From the NCBI RefSeq assembly GCF_000092645.1, contig NC_014165.1:2418001-2482000 (forward strand): a stretch of DNA of 64,000 bases, written 5' to 3'. The DNA comes from Thermobispora bispora DSM 43833 (GTDB lineage: Bacteria; Actinomycetota; Actinomycetes; Streptosporangiales; Streptosporangiaceae). Shown one piece after another: positions 25,144-34,007 of the stretch. Made by a program: the position numbers and the translations under genes. How positions within the stretch are numbered: position 1 is the stretch's first letter; each line of letters starts with the position of its first letter. Below the pieces are notes generated by a model. It did not search any database. It saw only the letters and a program-made list of their open reading frames with translations, and was not told the DNA's origin.

Positions 25144-25719
25144 ATGCGCGCACAGACCGACACCAGGAGCCGAATTCAGGACATCGCCGTCCGGCTCTTC
25201 AGCGAGAAGGGGTACGAGGCCACCTCACTGCGGGAGATCGCCGAAGCCCTGGGCATGACCAAGGCCGCGCTCTACTACCACTTCCGCACCAAAGAGGACA
25301 TCATCAGCAGCCTCGTCCAGGATCGGATCACGTACCTCGACGAGCTGATCGCCTGGGCGCGCCGGCAGCCGCAGACCCCCGAGACCAGGCGGGAGGTCAT
25401 CCGGCGGTACGCCGAGGGCCTCCGGCAGGGGCGCCACAAGGACGTGATGCGCCTGATGGACTCCAACCAGGCCTCCCTCGCCCGGCACCCGAAGATCGTG
25501 GAGGTCCACGGCAAGATCTTCGAGCTCATCGACGTGCTCTGCGGGCCCGACGCGACCCTCGCGGACCGGCTCCGGGGCATGCTGGCGCTCGTCTCGCTGC
25601 ACACCGTGTGGTTCCTCCCGGACGGCGCCGCGCCGCAGGAGCGCGTCGCGGCCGCGCTCGAGGTCGCCGATGAGCTGATCGAGCGGGCCGCCCTCCCCTC
25701 CCCCGGCGACGCCCGCTGA
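25144..25719 (+). CDS. TetR-family repressor of the divergent exporter
   Basis: A 191-residue TetR protein with a canonical N-terminal helix-turn-helix (TSLREIAEALGMTKAALYYH followed by FRTKEDI) and a C-terminal all-helical ligand domain of about 140 residues. It is divergent from the DHA2 exporter, with two dyads in the 101-nt spacer, so it most probably represses the exporter and itself until a toxic compound binds. It starts at ATG 25144 behind GAGG (CGAGGGATG, close spacing; the site is modest). The ligand is unknown. Confidence 0.92.
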   Translation: MRAQTDTRSRIQDIAVRLFSEKGYEATSLREIAEALGMTKAALYYHFRTKEDIISSLVQDRITYLDELIAWARRQPQTPETRREVIRRYAEGLRQGRHKDVMRLMDSNQASLARHPKIVEVHGKIFELIDVLCGPDATLADRLRGMLALVSLHTVWFLPDGAAPQERVAAALEVADELIERAALPSPGDAR

Positions 25720-26124
25720 GCGGCGGCGCACCCTCACCGGCGCCCGGCCCGGCGGTTCCGCTTGGCCGGTCCGCCCATGTCCTTCCCGCGTGTCCTCCCC
25801 GATCGCGGCCGCCCGCGCGACGGTCGCCGGCCGCGGCGCTCCCGGCCGGACCTGCCGATCCGCTTCGGCTCGGCCACGTACGAGGGGTTCGTGGCCGCAC
25901 CGGACGCCCGGAACCCGGCGCGGGCGCATCCCCGGAATCGTCGGCCGCCCTCGTTATCGTCGCGCCATGGACCACCCGAGGCCGGTGAGCGGCACGGTGC
26001 TCGCGTCCGGCGGAGGCCCGGCGCTCCCGTCCCACGGCGCACCGGCGGGCGCTCGCCCCGGATGGACGCCGGTGGCCGGGCAGGGACGAGAGGGAAGGCT
26101 TCGCCGCAGGGAGGGAGCGCTGAC
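25720..26124. other. intergenic region, no gene seen
   Basis: 405 nt with Arg/Pro-rich open frames in several phases and no family resemblance. It presumably contains the promoter for the VOC protein gene at 26125. Confidence 0.4.
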
Positions 26125-26520
26125 ATGGCCGAGTCGATGGCGACGTTTCTGATGTTCCAGGACGGCCGCGCCGAGGAGGCGATGCGCTGGTACGTGTCGC
26201 TGTTCGGCGGCACCATCGAGCGCATCGACCGCTGGGGCGAGGACGAGCCGGGTGAGACCGGCAGGGTGAAGTACGCGTCGTTCACCCTCGCCGGGCACGC
26301 GCTGCGGTGCATGGACAGCCCGCCGGTGCACGCGTTCGGCTTCACGCCCTCGGTCTCGCTCTTCGTCGACTGCGCGGACGAGGCCGAGGTCGACCGGCTG
26401 TTCACGGCGCTGTCCGAGGGCGGCCAGGTGCTGATGCCGCTGGGCGAGTACGAGTTCAGCCGCCGCTTCGGCTGGTGCAACGACCGGTACGGGGTGTCGT
26501 GGCAGATCGGCCTCGTCTGA
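26125..26520 (+). CDS. VOC superfamily protein, PhnB-like
   Basis: A 131-residue vicinal-oxygen-chelate fold protein of the PhnB/3-dmu-9_3-mt type. Its features are ATFLMFQDGRAEEAMRWYVS at the N-terminus, then LFGG and VKYASFTLAGHALRCMD, and FGWCNDRYGVSWQI at the C-terminus. These features resemble proteins often misnamed 3-demethylubiquinone methyltransferase; no methyltransferase motif is present and the real reaction is unknown. ATG 26125 follows GGGAGGGAG. It is monocistronic or co-transcribed with the DDN-like gene 160 nt downstream. Confidence 0.85.
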   Translation: MAESMATFLMFQDGRAEEAMRWYVSLFGGTIERIDRWGEDEPGETGRVKYASFTLAGHALRCMDSPPVHAFGFTPSVSLFVDCADEAEVDRLFTALSEGGQVLMPLGEYEFSRRFGWCNDRYGVSWQIGLV

Positions 26521-26682
26521 GGCCGCCGGGGGCCGGGGACGACGCCGGTCCGGTCTCCGCGTGCCGCCGTCCGGATTTCGGAGATCATGCGTCAGCCCGG
26601 GCGCGTCGCCCTTGGCACCCACCGGAACATGCCGGAGGATGCGCCCAAAGCGACCATCCGCGGCGACATGGCAGGTGAGCAC

Positions 26683-27120
26683 ATGACCCAGGCCGAGGAA
26701 CGGAAGCCCGGCGCCGGTGTGCTGTTCGGGCAGGAGCACGTCCGGCGGTACCTGGAGACCGGGGGCGAGGAGGGCCACGACTGGCAGGGCACGACCGTCC
26801 TGATCCTCACCACCACCGGGCGCAAGACGGGGCGGAAGCACAGCACCCCGCTGATCTATCAGCCGTACGGCGACGCCTACCTCGTCGTCGCGTCCAAGGG
26901 CGGCAGTGACACCCCGCCGGACTGGTACCTGAACCTCGTGGCCAACCCCGAGGTCGAGGTCCAGATCAAACGCGACCGGTTCCGGGCCAGGGCGCGGACC
27001 GCAACCCCGGAGGAGAAGCCGGACATGTGGCGGGTGATGACCCGGGCGTGGCCGGCGTACGACGAGTACCAGCGGAAGACGAGCCGGGAGATCCCGGTCG
27101 TCGTGCTGGAACGGATCTGA
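26683..27120 (+). CDS. nitroreductase/deazaflavin-dependent oxidoreductase family protein (DDN-like)
   Basis: A 145-residue split-barrel protein of the F420-dependent DDN/FDOR-A family. The signature TVLILTTTGRKTGRKHSTPL, then the cofactor/phosphate loop VVASKGGSDTPPDWYLNLVA followed by NPEVEVQ, are diagnostic. Such enzymes use F420H2 to reduce quinones or nitroaromatics at the membrane; the exact substrate is unknown. ATG 26683 with AGGTGAG 5 nt upstream is preferred to ATG 26668. Its presence implies F420 biosynthesis elsewhere in the genome. Confidence 0.88.
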   Translation: MTQAEERKPGAGVLFGQEHVRRYLETGGEEGHDWQGTTVLILTTTGRKTGRKHSTPLIYQPYGDAYLVVASKGGSDTPPDWYLNLVANPEVEVQIKRDRFRARARTATPEEKPDMWRVMTRAWPAYDEYQRKTSREIPVVVLERI

Positions 27121-27194
27121 GCCCACGGCCGAGGCACCGCCCCTACCGAGACCACCATGTCATCCACCCCGTGGCGGTGGCGGGGGCGCGCGGT

Positions 27195-28427
27195 TCACGC
27201 CGTCGCCTTAGGGCCGGAGGAAGGGCTGTCCCGGCTCTCCCCCGGAGGCGTGAGCGGGAGCCGGGCGGCGAGCGCGAAGCCGCCGTCGGCGGTCGGCCCG
27301 GCCATGAGCCGGCCGCCGAGGATGGCCACCCGCTCCCGCAGGCCGGCGATGCCGTACCCCCCGCTCACCTCCGAGGCCTCCTTGATCGCCCCGCGTGGGG
27401 GCCCGGACACCCGGGTGAGCTCCTCCATCGCCGCCTCCGCGTCCGTGCACGCCTCGGCGGTGGAGGTGTTGATCACGCCGACGTAGACGAGTTCGTCCCC
27501 TCTGACCTCGACGGCGATCCGGACCTTGGAGCCCGGGGCGTGCTTGCGGACGTTGTTGAGCCCTTCCTGGACGATGCGGTAGCAGGCGTGGGCGACCTTC
27601 TGCGGCAGGCGGCCCTGCGGGACGTCGATGTGCGTGGTGACCTCGAGGCCCGTGGCCTTGGCCTCCTCCGCCAGGCGCATGATCCCCTCGAGCCCTCCGG
27701 GCGAGGGCACCTCGTCCCGGCGGAGCACGGTGAGCAGCTGGCGCAGCTCGCTCAGCGCCTGGACGCCCTTCTCCTCGATGTTGCCGGCGAGCTCGTAGAC
27801 CTCGCGGAGGTCCTTGGTCTCGCGGATGATCCCCGCGCTGAGCACCATGACGGTGACCGCGTGCGTCACCGTGTCGTGCAGCTCCCGCGCGATCCAGCGG
27901 CGCTCCCGGGACGCGGCGATCTCCTCCCGTTCGAGCGCCGTGGCGCGGGCCTCCTCGATCGCGTGGCGGTAGTGGCGCACCCAGGTGCCGACGAGGGCCG
28001 GCAGGTAGACGAGGGTGAAGGCGCGCACGAGGCTGAAGAACGGCAGCCGGTCGGTGTACGGGCACGCGTGGTCGACCACGAGGTACACGGCGGTGAGGCC
28101 CAGCGCCACGAAGGTCCACCGGGGCAGCCGGTGCACCGCGGTCATCGAGTAGGCGGCGAGGAGCATCGGTACGACCTGGCCGGTGAGCAGCGCGCACACC
28201 GCCGACATGATGATCATCGGCCAGGGCGTGCGACGCCGGAGCAGCATGGCCGCAGCGGTCAGCCCGCCCACCAGGTACTCGGCCCAGGCCAGCTGCGGCC
28301 CCCAGACCGAGAAGCTGAGGCCCGTGGCCGTCGCCGGTAGGGTGAACGCCAGGACGGCCACGGCGAGCACCACGTCGACGATGGCGCCGCGGTGCCGCAT
28401 GACCAGCTCGGCCAGCTTCGTTCTCAC
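27195..28427 (-). CDS. NarL-type sensor histidine kinase (orphan)
   Basis: A 410-residue HPK7 (HisKA_3) kinase. Five or six hydrophobic segments within residues 15-150 form the membrane sensor. A coiled linker (about 150-175) leads to the dimerisation helix RRWIARELHDTVTHAVTVMV with the phospho-acceptor His184. The N box is EGLNNVRKHA and the G box is GGYGIAGLRER. The phospho-acceptor motif (ELHDxxxH) suits partnership with a LuxR/NarL-type response regulator, but none is encoded next to it, so it is an orphan here. It is divergent from the helicase gene; GTG 28427. The signal is unknown. Confidence 0.9.
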   Translation of the reverse strand: MRTKLAELVMRHRGAIVDVVLAVAVLAFTLPATATGLSFSVWGPQLAWAEYLVGGLTAAAMLLRRRTPWPMIIMSAVCALLTGQVVPMLLAAYSMTAVHRLPRWTFVALGLTAVYLVVDHACPYTDRLPFFSLVRAFTLVYLPALVGTWVRHYRHAIEEARATALEREEIAASRERRWIARELHDTVTHAVTVMVLSAGIIRETKDLREVYELAGNIEEKGVQALSELRQLLTVLRRDEVPSPGGLEGIMRLAEEAKATGLEVTTHIDVPQGRLPQKVAHACYRIVQEGLNNVRKHAPGSKVRIAVEVRGDELVYVGVINTSTAEACTDAEAAMEELTRVSGPPRGAIKEASEVSGGYGIAGLRERVAILGGRLMAGPTADGGFALAARLPLTPPGESRDSPSSGPKATA

Positions 28428-28552
28428 ACGGTGAGAGTGCCCGTTGACCTGCGGGTTCTCTCCACGGCACGCGCCTTTGGCGCCAACTTTACGGTGGGTC
28501 GCCGGGCTTGCGGCGGACCGAACGGTGCCTTGGTTTCGGCAGGATAGGACTC

Positions 28553-31051
28553 GTGAGCGAGAACCAGAGCCTCATCCAGCGTTTGCCGCGTGACCCGGAT
28601 CCTGACTCGGTGTTCGACGCGTTCGTGAGATGGAACGCCGACCGGGGCATCACGCTCTACCCGGCGCAGGAGGAGGCGCTGATCGAGGTCGTCTCCGGCC
28701 ACAACGTGATCGTCGCCACGCCCACCGGCTCCGGGAAGAGCCTGGTGGCCGCCGGAGCCCACTTCGCCGCCCTCGCCCGGGACGAGGTGAGCTTCTACAC
28801 CGCGCCCATCAAGGCGCTGGTGTCGGAGAAGTTCTTCGACCTGTGCGCGCTCTTCGGCAGCGAGAACGTGGGCATGATGACCGGCGACGCCTCGGTGAAC
28901 ATCGACGCCCCGATCATCTGCTGCACGGCGGAGATTCTCGCGCAGATCGCGCTGCGGGACGGCGCGGACGCCGACGTCGGCACCGTGATCATGGACGAGT
29001 TCCACTTCTACTCGGAGCCGGACCGCGGCTGGGCCTGGCAGGTGCCGCTGCTGGAGCTGCCCCAGGCGCAGTTCGTGCTGATGTCGGCGACGCTCGGCGA
29101 CATGTCCCGGTTCGAGAAGGACCTCACCCGCCGGACCGGCCGCCCCACGACGGTGGTCAAGAGCGCCGAGCGCCCGGTCCCCCTGGTGTACTCGTACCGG
29201 AAGACGCCGCTGCACGAGACGATCGAGGAGCTGCTCGCCAACGACCAGGCCCCGATCTACGTGGTGCACTTCACCCAGGCCGCGGCGATGGAGCGCGCCC
29301 AGGCCCTCACCAGCATCAACGTGTGCACCAAGGCGGAGAAGGAGGCCATCGCCAAGGAGATCGGCAACTTCCGGTTCACCACCCGCTTCGGCCGCACCCT
29401 CTCCAGGCTGGTACGGCACGGCATCGGCGTGCACCACGCGGGCATGCTCCCGAAGTACCGCCGCCTGGTGGAGCGGCTCGCCCAGGCGGGCCTGCTGAAG
29501 GTGATCTGCGGCACCGACACCCTGGGCGTCGGCGTCAACATCCCGATCCGCACGGTGCTCTTCACCGCCCTGTCGAAGTTCGACGGCAGCCGGGTGCGCC
29601 GGCTGCGGGCCCGGGAGTTCCACCAGATCGCCGGGCGGGCGGGCCGCGCCGGCTTCGACACGGTCGGCTACGTGGTCTGCCAGGCGCCCGAGTACGTCAT
29701 CGAGAACGAGCGGGCCCTCGCCAAGATCGGCGACGACCCGAAGAAGCGGCGCAACTTCGTGCGGAAGAAGCCGCCCGAGGGGTTCGTCGGGTGGAGCGAG
29801 GAGACCTTCCAGAAGCTCCAGGAGTCCGAGCCCGAGCCGCTGGTCTCCCGGTTCAAGGTCACCAACGCCATGCTGCTCGCGGTGATCAACCGGCCGGGCG
29901 ACTGCTTCCAGGCGATGAAGCGGCTGCTCACCGACAACCACGAGGACCGCAAGGCCCAGCGGCGGCACATCAGCCACGCCATCGCGATCTACCGCTCGCT
30001 GCTGGCCGGCGGGATCGTGGAGACCCTGCCCGAGCCGGACGAGTACGGCCGGCGGGCACGGCTCACCGTGGACCTGGGCGAGGATTTCGCCCTCAACCAG
30101 GCGCTCGCCACGTTCGCCGTGTCCACGTTCCGGCTGCTCGACCCCGAGTCCCCGACGTACGCGCTGGACATCGTCTCGGTCGTGGAGTCGACGCTCGACG
30201 ACCCGCGGTCGATCCTCCAGGCCCAGCTCAACAAGGAGCGGGCCGACGCGGTCGCGCGGATGAAGGCCGAAGGGCTCGACTACGAGGAGCGGATGGAGCG
30301 CCTCGCGGAGATCACCTACCCCATGCCGCTCGCCGACCTGCTCTTCGGCGCGTACGAGGAGTACCGGCGCGGTCACCCGTGGGTGGCCGACCACGCGGTG
30401 AGCCCCAAGTCGATCGTGCGCGACATGTACGAGCGGGCGATGACCTTCACCGAGTACGTCCAGTACTACGAGATCGCCCGCTCGGAGGGGACGCTCCTGC
30501 GCTACCTCACCGACGCCTACCGGACCCTCTCCCGGACGGTTCCCACGCAGTACCGCAACGACGAGCTCGTCGACCTGATCGAGTGGCTCGGCGAGATGGT
30601 CCGCCAGGTCGACTCGAGCCTCATCGACGAGTGGGAGAAGCTCGCCAACCCCGAGGCCGCGGCCCAGGAGGAGGAGACCGAGGCCCCGGCCCGGCCGGTC
30701 ACCGGCAACCCGCGGGCCTTCCGGGTCATGGTCCGCAACGCGATGTTCCGCCTGGTCGAGCTCGCCGCGCTCGACAAGGAGGAGGAGCTCACCGAGCTCC
30801 ACCCCGAGATCGACTGGGGGGCCGCGCTCGACGCGTACTACGACGAGCACGACGAGATCCTCACCGGCCCGGACGCCCGCGGGCCGCACCTCCTCATGAT
30901 CGAGGAGGGCAAGGACGTGTGGCGGGTGCGCCAGATCATCGACGACCCCGCCGGCGACCACGACTGGGGCATCAGCGCCGAGGTGGACCTCGCCGCCTCG
31001 GACGCCGAGGGGCAGGCCGTCATCCGGGTGACCGCGTTCGACCGGCTGTGA
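28553..31051 (+). CDS. DEAD/DEAH-box helicase with C-terminal DUF3516
   Basis: An 832-residue SF2 helicase. Walker A is ATPTGSGKS (residues 55-63), the motif II variant is DEFH, motif III is SAT, and motif VI is QIAGRAGRAG; the C-terminal half is the DUF3516 extension typical of this actinobacterial family. It is related to Ski2/HelY-type RNA or DNA helicases, and its substrate is unknown. The acidic stretch AAAQEEETEAPARPV (about residue 705) is a linker. GTG 28553 follows AGGATAGGA; the earlier in-frame start would add 15 residues of upstream sequence. It is divergent from the kinase and followed by tRNA genes. Confidence 0.9.
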   Translation: MSENQSLIQRLPRDPDPDSVFDAFVRWNADRGITLYPAQEEALIEVVSGHNVIVATPTGSGKSLVAAGAHFAALARDEVSFYTAPIKALVSEKFFDLCALFGSENVGMMTGDASVNIDAPIICCTAEILAQIALRDGADADVGTVIMDEFHFYSEPDRGWAWQVPLLELPQAQFVLMSATLGDMSRFEKDLTRRTGRPTTVVKSAERPVPLVYSYRKTPLHETIEELLANDQAPIYVVHFTQAAAMERAQALTSINVCTKAEKEAIAKEIGNFRFTTRFGRTLSRLVRHGIGVHHAGMLPKYRRLVERLAQAGLLKVICGTDTLGVGVNIPIRTVLFTALSKFDGSRVRRLRAREFHQIAGRAGRAGFDTVGYVVCQAPEYVIENERALAKIGDDPKKRRNFVRKKPPEGFVGWSEETFQKLQESEPEPLVSRFKVTNAMLLAVINRPGDCFQAMKRLLTDNHEDRKAQRRHISHAIAIYRSLLAGGIVETLPEPDEYGRRARLTVDLGEDFALNQALATFAVSTFRLLDPESPTYALDIVSVVESTLDDPRSILQAQLNKERADAVARMKAEGLDYEERMERLAEITYPMPLADLLFGAYEEYRRGHPWVADHAVSPKSIVRDMYERAMTFTEYVQYYEIARSEGTLLRYLTDAYRTLSRTVPTQYRNDELVDLIEWLGEMVRQVDSSLIDEWEKLANPEAAAQEEETEAPARPVTGNPRAFRVMVRNAMFRLVELAALDKEEELTELHPEIDWGAALDAYYDEHDEILTGPDARGPHLLMIEEGKDVWRVRQIIDDPAGDHDWGISAEVDLAASDAEGQAVIRVTAFDRL

Positions 31052-31088
31052 CGGGGACGGCCGCCCCTCCCCCGGGGTTCCCGGCGTG

Positions 31089-31119
31089 TTGCACACCACT
31101 CACGGGAATTCGCTACCAT
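31089..31119 (+). promoter_or_regulatory. promoter of the tRNA-Gly/Cys pair
   Basis: TTGCAC (31089-31094), a 19-bp spacer and TACCAT (31114-31119, continuing AAT) lie 24 nt before tRNA-Gly. The long spacer lowers confidence. Confidence 0.45.
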
Positions 31120-31142
31120 AATCACGTCGCCGCAAGGCGGAC

Positions 31143-31215
31143 GCGGAAGTGGCTCAGTTGGTAGAGCATCACCTTGCCAAGGTGAGGGTCGCGGGTTCGA
31201 GTCCCGTCTTCCGCT
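31143..31215 (+). tRNA. tRNA-Gly(GCC)
   Basis: 73 nt; acceptor GCGGAAG/CTTCCGC, anticodon loop TTGCCAA (GCC), no encoded CCA. Sequence identical to the gene at 19725. Confidence 0.97.
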
Positions 31216-31247
31216 CTAAGAGAGGTCTTCACACCCGGGCCTCGCTC

Positions 31248-31318
31248 GGTGGAGTGGCCGAGAGGCGAGGCAGCGGCCTGCAAAGCCGCGTACACGGGTT
31301 CAAATCCCGTCTCCACCT
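31248..31318 (+). tRNA. tRNA-Cys(GCA)
   Basis: 71 nt; acceptor GGTGGAG/CTCCACC, anticodon loop CTGCAAA (GCA), no encoded CCA. Sequence identical to the gene at 19811. No tRNA-Val follows here. Confidence 0.97.
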
Positions 31319-31424
31319 CTATTCCGGTCTGCCGCATTCTCGCGCGGCGCAGGTCGCCCCTTCTCATCGATCTTCCGCAGGCGCACACTGGAATCGAGGC
31401 TGAAGCGATTCCGGTGGAGCGGCC

Positions 31425-32141
31425 ATGCCCGGTGACACGTTGCACGGAGTGCCGCTGCTCTCCCGCGGCAGGCACCGCAATCCGGCGAAGGGCGCGTGCT
31501 TCATGGAGCTCGCGTCCTACCTCGCGGGGGAACGGTGGAGCGACCATCCCTCATGCACGCATCCGCTGCTCGCCGGGCTCGCCCGCATGGTCAACGACCT
31601 CATCTCCGATGAGGCCCGGCCCGGGCTCGCCGTGCTCATCCCGTCGGTGATCGGCCTGGTCGGCGACGACCCCCGGCTCGACGCGCGGATCGCGCTCCGC
31701 TGCGCCACGACCGCGCTGCCCGTCGCCGCGCACGAGCGGCAGCTCGCGCTCGCCGTCTCGATCCTGGCGGCCGAGCGGGTGCTGGCGCGGCTCGAAGACC
31801 GGCCGTACGGCACGCTCGAGGAGCGGAGCCGGGAGGCCCTGCTCCGGGCGCCGGACGCGTGGCGCTGGGCGCGGGACTTCAGGCTCGGCAGCAAGGTCTC
31901 GCCGAAGCGGTTCCGCAAGTACGCGGCGCCGAGCACGGTGCAGCTCGCCGTGGTGTCGGTCGCCGAGGCCTGCATCCCGGACCCGGACGCGCTGCTCAAG
32001 GAGATGCTCGCCGGCGCGATCGACGACTGCTGGGCCCTGCTGCGGGCCACCTCGGGCCGGGGACCCGCCACGGTCGACCCTCAGCGCTGGGCCGAGGCCA
32101 CCCGCCTCACCCGCCGCCCGGCCGCGGCGTCGGCCCGCTGA
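31425..32141 (+). CDS. conserved hypothetical protein (actinobacterial, mostly helical)
   Basis: 238 residues I do not assign to a family. It appears cytoplasmic and helical, with no signal peptide, membrane segment or nucleotide-binding motif. The middle contains amphipathic helices rich in Ala/Leu/Arg (residues about 50-125, for example ALPVAAHERQLALAVSILAA), and the C-terminal part has FRLGSKVSPKRFRKYAAPST. Codon use is strongly GC3-biased and fits a real gene. ATG 31425 has GGTGGAG 7 nt upstream. No operon partner is apparent; the P450 gene converges on it. Confidence 0.75.
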   Translation: MPGDTLHGVPLLSRGRHRNPAKGACFMELASYLAGERWSDHPSCTHPLLAGLARMVNDLISDEARPGLAVLIPSVIGLVGDDPRLDARIALRCATTALPVAAHERQLALAVSILAAERVLARLEDRPYGTLEERSREALLRAPDAWRWARDFRLGSKVSPKRFRKYAAPSTVQLAVVSVAEACIPDPDALLKEMLAGAIDDCWALLRATSGRGPATVDPQRWAEATRLTRRPAAASAR

Positions 32142-32290
32142 GCGCGGCGCGCGCCGGCGCAGGGATCGACGGCGCGCGTGCGTGAGACCGGCGCGGGCTC
32201 GCGCATCCCGGCACGGCCGGTCGGCACCACGCAACGGCACCGCCGCCGGCGCACCCGGCCGCGTGGCTCCATGAGGGCGCGCGGGACGGG

Positions 32291-33562
32291 TCAGGGGCCC
32301 AGCCGTACGGGGAGCCGGGCCAGGCGCCAGAACATGGGCACCGGCTGGCGGTCGAGCCTCTCGGGCGGGACCGCGAGCCGGAGCCCGGGGAACCGGCGGA
32401 GCAGCGTCCCGATCGCCACCTCGGCCTCCTGCCGGGCCAGCGCGGCGCCGAGGCAGTAGTGCGGGCCGTGCCCGAACCCGAGGTGCGTCTCCCGGCGCGG
32501 ATCCGGCTGGCGGGTGATGTCGAACCGCTCCGGGTCGGCGAAGTGACGCGGGTCGTGGTTGGCCGCGACCAGCACGGCCATCACCGCCTCGCCGCGCCGG
32601 ATGGTCACCCCGCCGACCTCGATGTCCTCGGTCGCGTACCGGAGCCGGGTGCCGTGGATGGGGCTGCACCGGCGGACGAACTCGTGGACCGCGCCCGGCA
32701 GCAGCCCCGGGTCGGCGCGCAGCCTGGCGAGCTGGTCGGGGTGGGCGAGCAGGGCGGCGACGGTGTTGCCGATCAGGTGGGCGGTGGTCTCGTGCCCGGC
32801 GAAGACCAGGGTCACCACCATCGTGATCATCTCGGCGTCGGTGAGCCGGTCCCCCTGCTCGTCGTGGGCGCGGATCAGCCCGGTGAGCAGGTCGTCGGCC
32901 GGATGCCCGCGCCGGTGCGCGATCAGGTCCGAGATGTGGCCGACCATCTCCCGCACGGGCTCGGCCAGGGCCCCGGGCCGCATCCCGGCCAGGGAGGTGA
33001 GCGCCCGCCCCCACGCGCGCCAGCGCGGCCGGTCCGCCTCGGGGATGCCGACGAGCTCGGAGATGACCGTGATCGGCAGCGGGTAGGCGAAGTGCTCCAT
33101 GAGGTCGGCCACGCCGTGCTCGGCGGTCCCGGGGAGCCGGTCGCACAGCTCCTCGGTGATCTTCTCGACCCGGGGCCGGAGGGCCTGGACGTGCCGCGGG
33201 GTGAACGCGCGGGAGACGAGCCGCCGCAGCCGGAGGTGGTCGGCGCCGTCGGCGTCGAGGACGCCCTCGAACAGGTACCGGGCGTACTCGCGCGGGATGC
33301 CGCGGGCCTCGAGCATCCGCTCGCGGATCGCGGCCGCGTCCACGCCGGGGACGTTCGCCGGGTCGTTGACGAACCGCTGGTCGCTCAGCACCGCCGCCAC
33401 GTCCTCGTACCGCGTGGCGAGCCAGATCGGCGCGTCCCGGCCGGCGAGCAGGGCGCGCGTCATCGGGGACTCCTCGCGGATCCGGGAGAACCCGCGGATC
33501 GGGTCGGCCAGCAGCCCGGGATCCCGCAGGTCGATGGGGCACGTGGTGCTCGGTCCGCTCAT
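32291..33562 (-). CDS. cytochrome P450
   Basis: A 423-residue soluble bacterial P450. The heme-binding loop is FGHGPHYCLGAALAR with the proximal Cys at about residue 370. The I-helix oxygen-activation motif is FAGHETT, the K-helix ExxR is in VHEFVRR, and the PERF-type segment is ADPERFDI. It resembles the CYP105/107 class of actinomycete monooxygenases, which need a ferredoxin and reductase; neither is encoded nearby. It stands alone, so no substrate can be inferred. ATG 33562 follows AGGGGG; the start is supported by the conserved length. Confidence 0.93.
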   Translation of the reverse strand: MSGPSTTCPIDLRDPGLLADPIRGFSRIREESPMTRALLAGRDAPIWLATRYEDVAAVLSDQRFVNDPANVPGVDAAAIRERMLEARGIPREYARYLFEGVLDADGADHLRLRRLVSRAFTPRHVQALRPRVEKITEELCDRLPGTAEHGVADLMEHFAYPLPITVISELVGIPEADRPRWRAWGRALTSLAGMRPGALAEPVREMVGHISDLIAHRRGHPADDLLTGLIRAHDEQGDRLTDAEMITMVVTLVFAGHETTAHLIGNTVAALLAHPDQLARLRADPGLLPGAVHEFVRRCSPIHGTRLRYATEDIEVGGVTIRRGEAVMAVLVAANHDPRHFADPERFDITRQPDPRRETHLGFGHGPHYCLGAALARQEAEVAIGTLLRRFPGLRLAVPPERLDRQPVPMFWRLARLPVRLGP

Positions 33563-34007
33563 GATCCCCCCTGACCGGCCGTCCCGGTGGGCGGTTCCCC
33601 ACCCGGGCGGGCGGCGCAGCAAGATGCTTCCCGTTCCGCGCGGGCTGATGCCGGAAATGTCCCCTGGCCCCGCCGGGAGCGGCTCCGGGGCCGGGTCCCG
33701 CCAGTTGGGCGCCACGCCTCGTCAGGCCCCACGCCTCGTCCGCATGCCACCGGACGGGCCGCGGCAGCGCCGGCTTCGCGCGCCGGCGGTCGGCGGCGTG
33801 GCGCGGGCGCGCCCGCCCGCCGCTGGGAGAGCCGCACGTGGGGGTGAGCCGCCGCTCGGCCAATGGGCGCACCCACCCGCCACGGGGAGAGCCTCACCCT
33901 GGCCCGTGTGGCACCGGATCGTGAGCGGGTCCGGGAGCGAAGCCCGGCCTGAGCCGGGACGGCCGGGGTGATCCGTACGGCCGTGGGCCGGCCTCGGGCG
34001 CCGCCGC
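33563..34007. other. intergenic region, no gene seen
   Basis: 445 nt between P450 (5' end) and the pgeF stop. It is Pro/Arg/Ala-rich in every frame. Two GGAGAGCC(T/G) words about 60 bp apart are the only repeated element noticed. Confidence 0.4.

Noticed and set aside
28424-31099. A minus-strand open frame of about 890 codons under the helicase
   Set aside because: Shadow of the helicase; the helicase has all SF2 motifs in register.
31122-31547. Short frames with RAEDGTRTRDPHLGKVMLYQ over the tRNA-Gly genes
   Set aside because: The same peptide recurs at each tRNA-Gly gene because it is the antisense translation of the tRNA.
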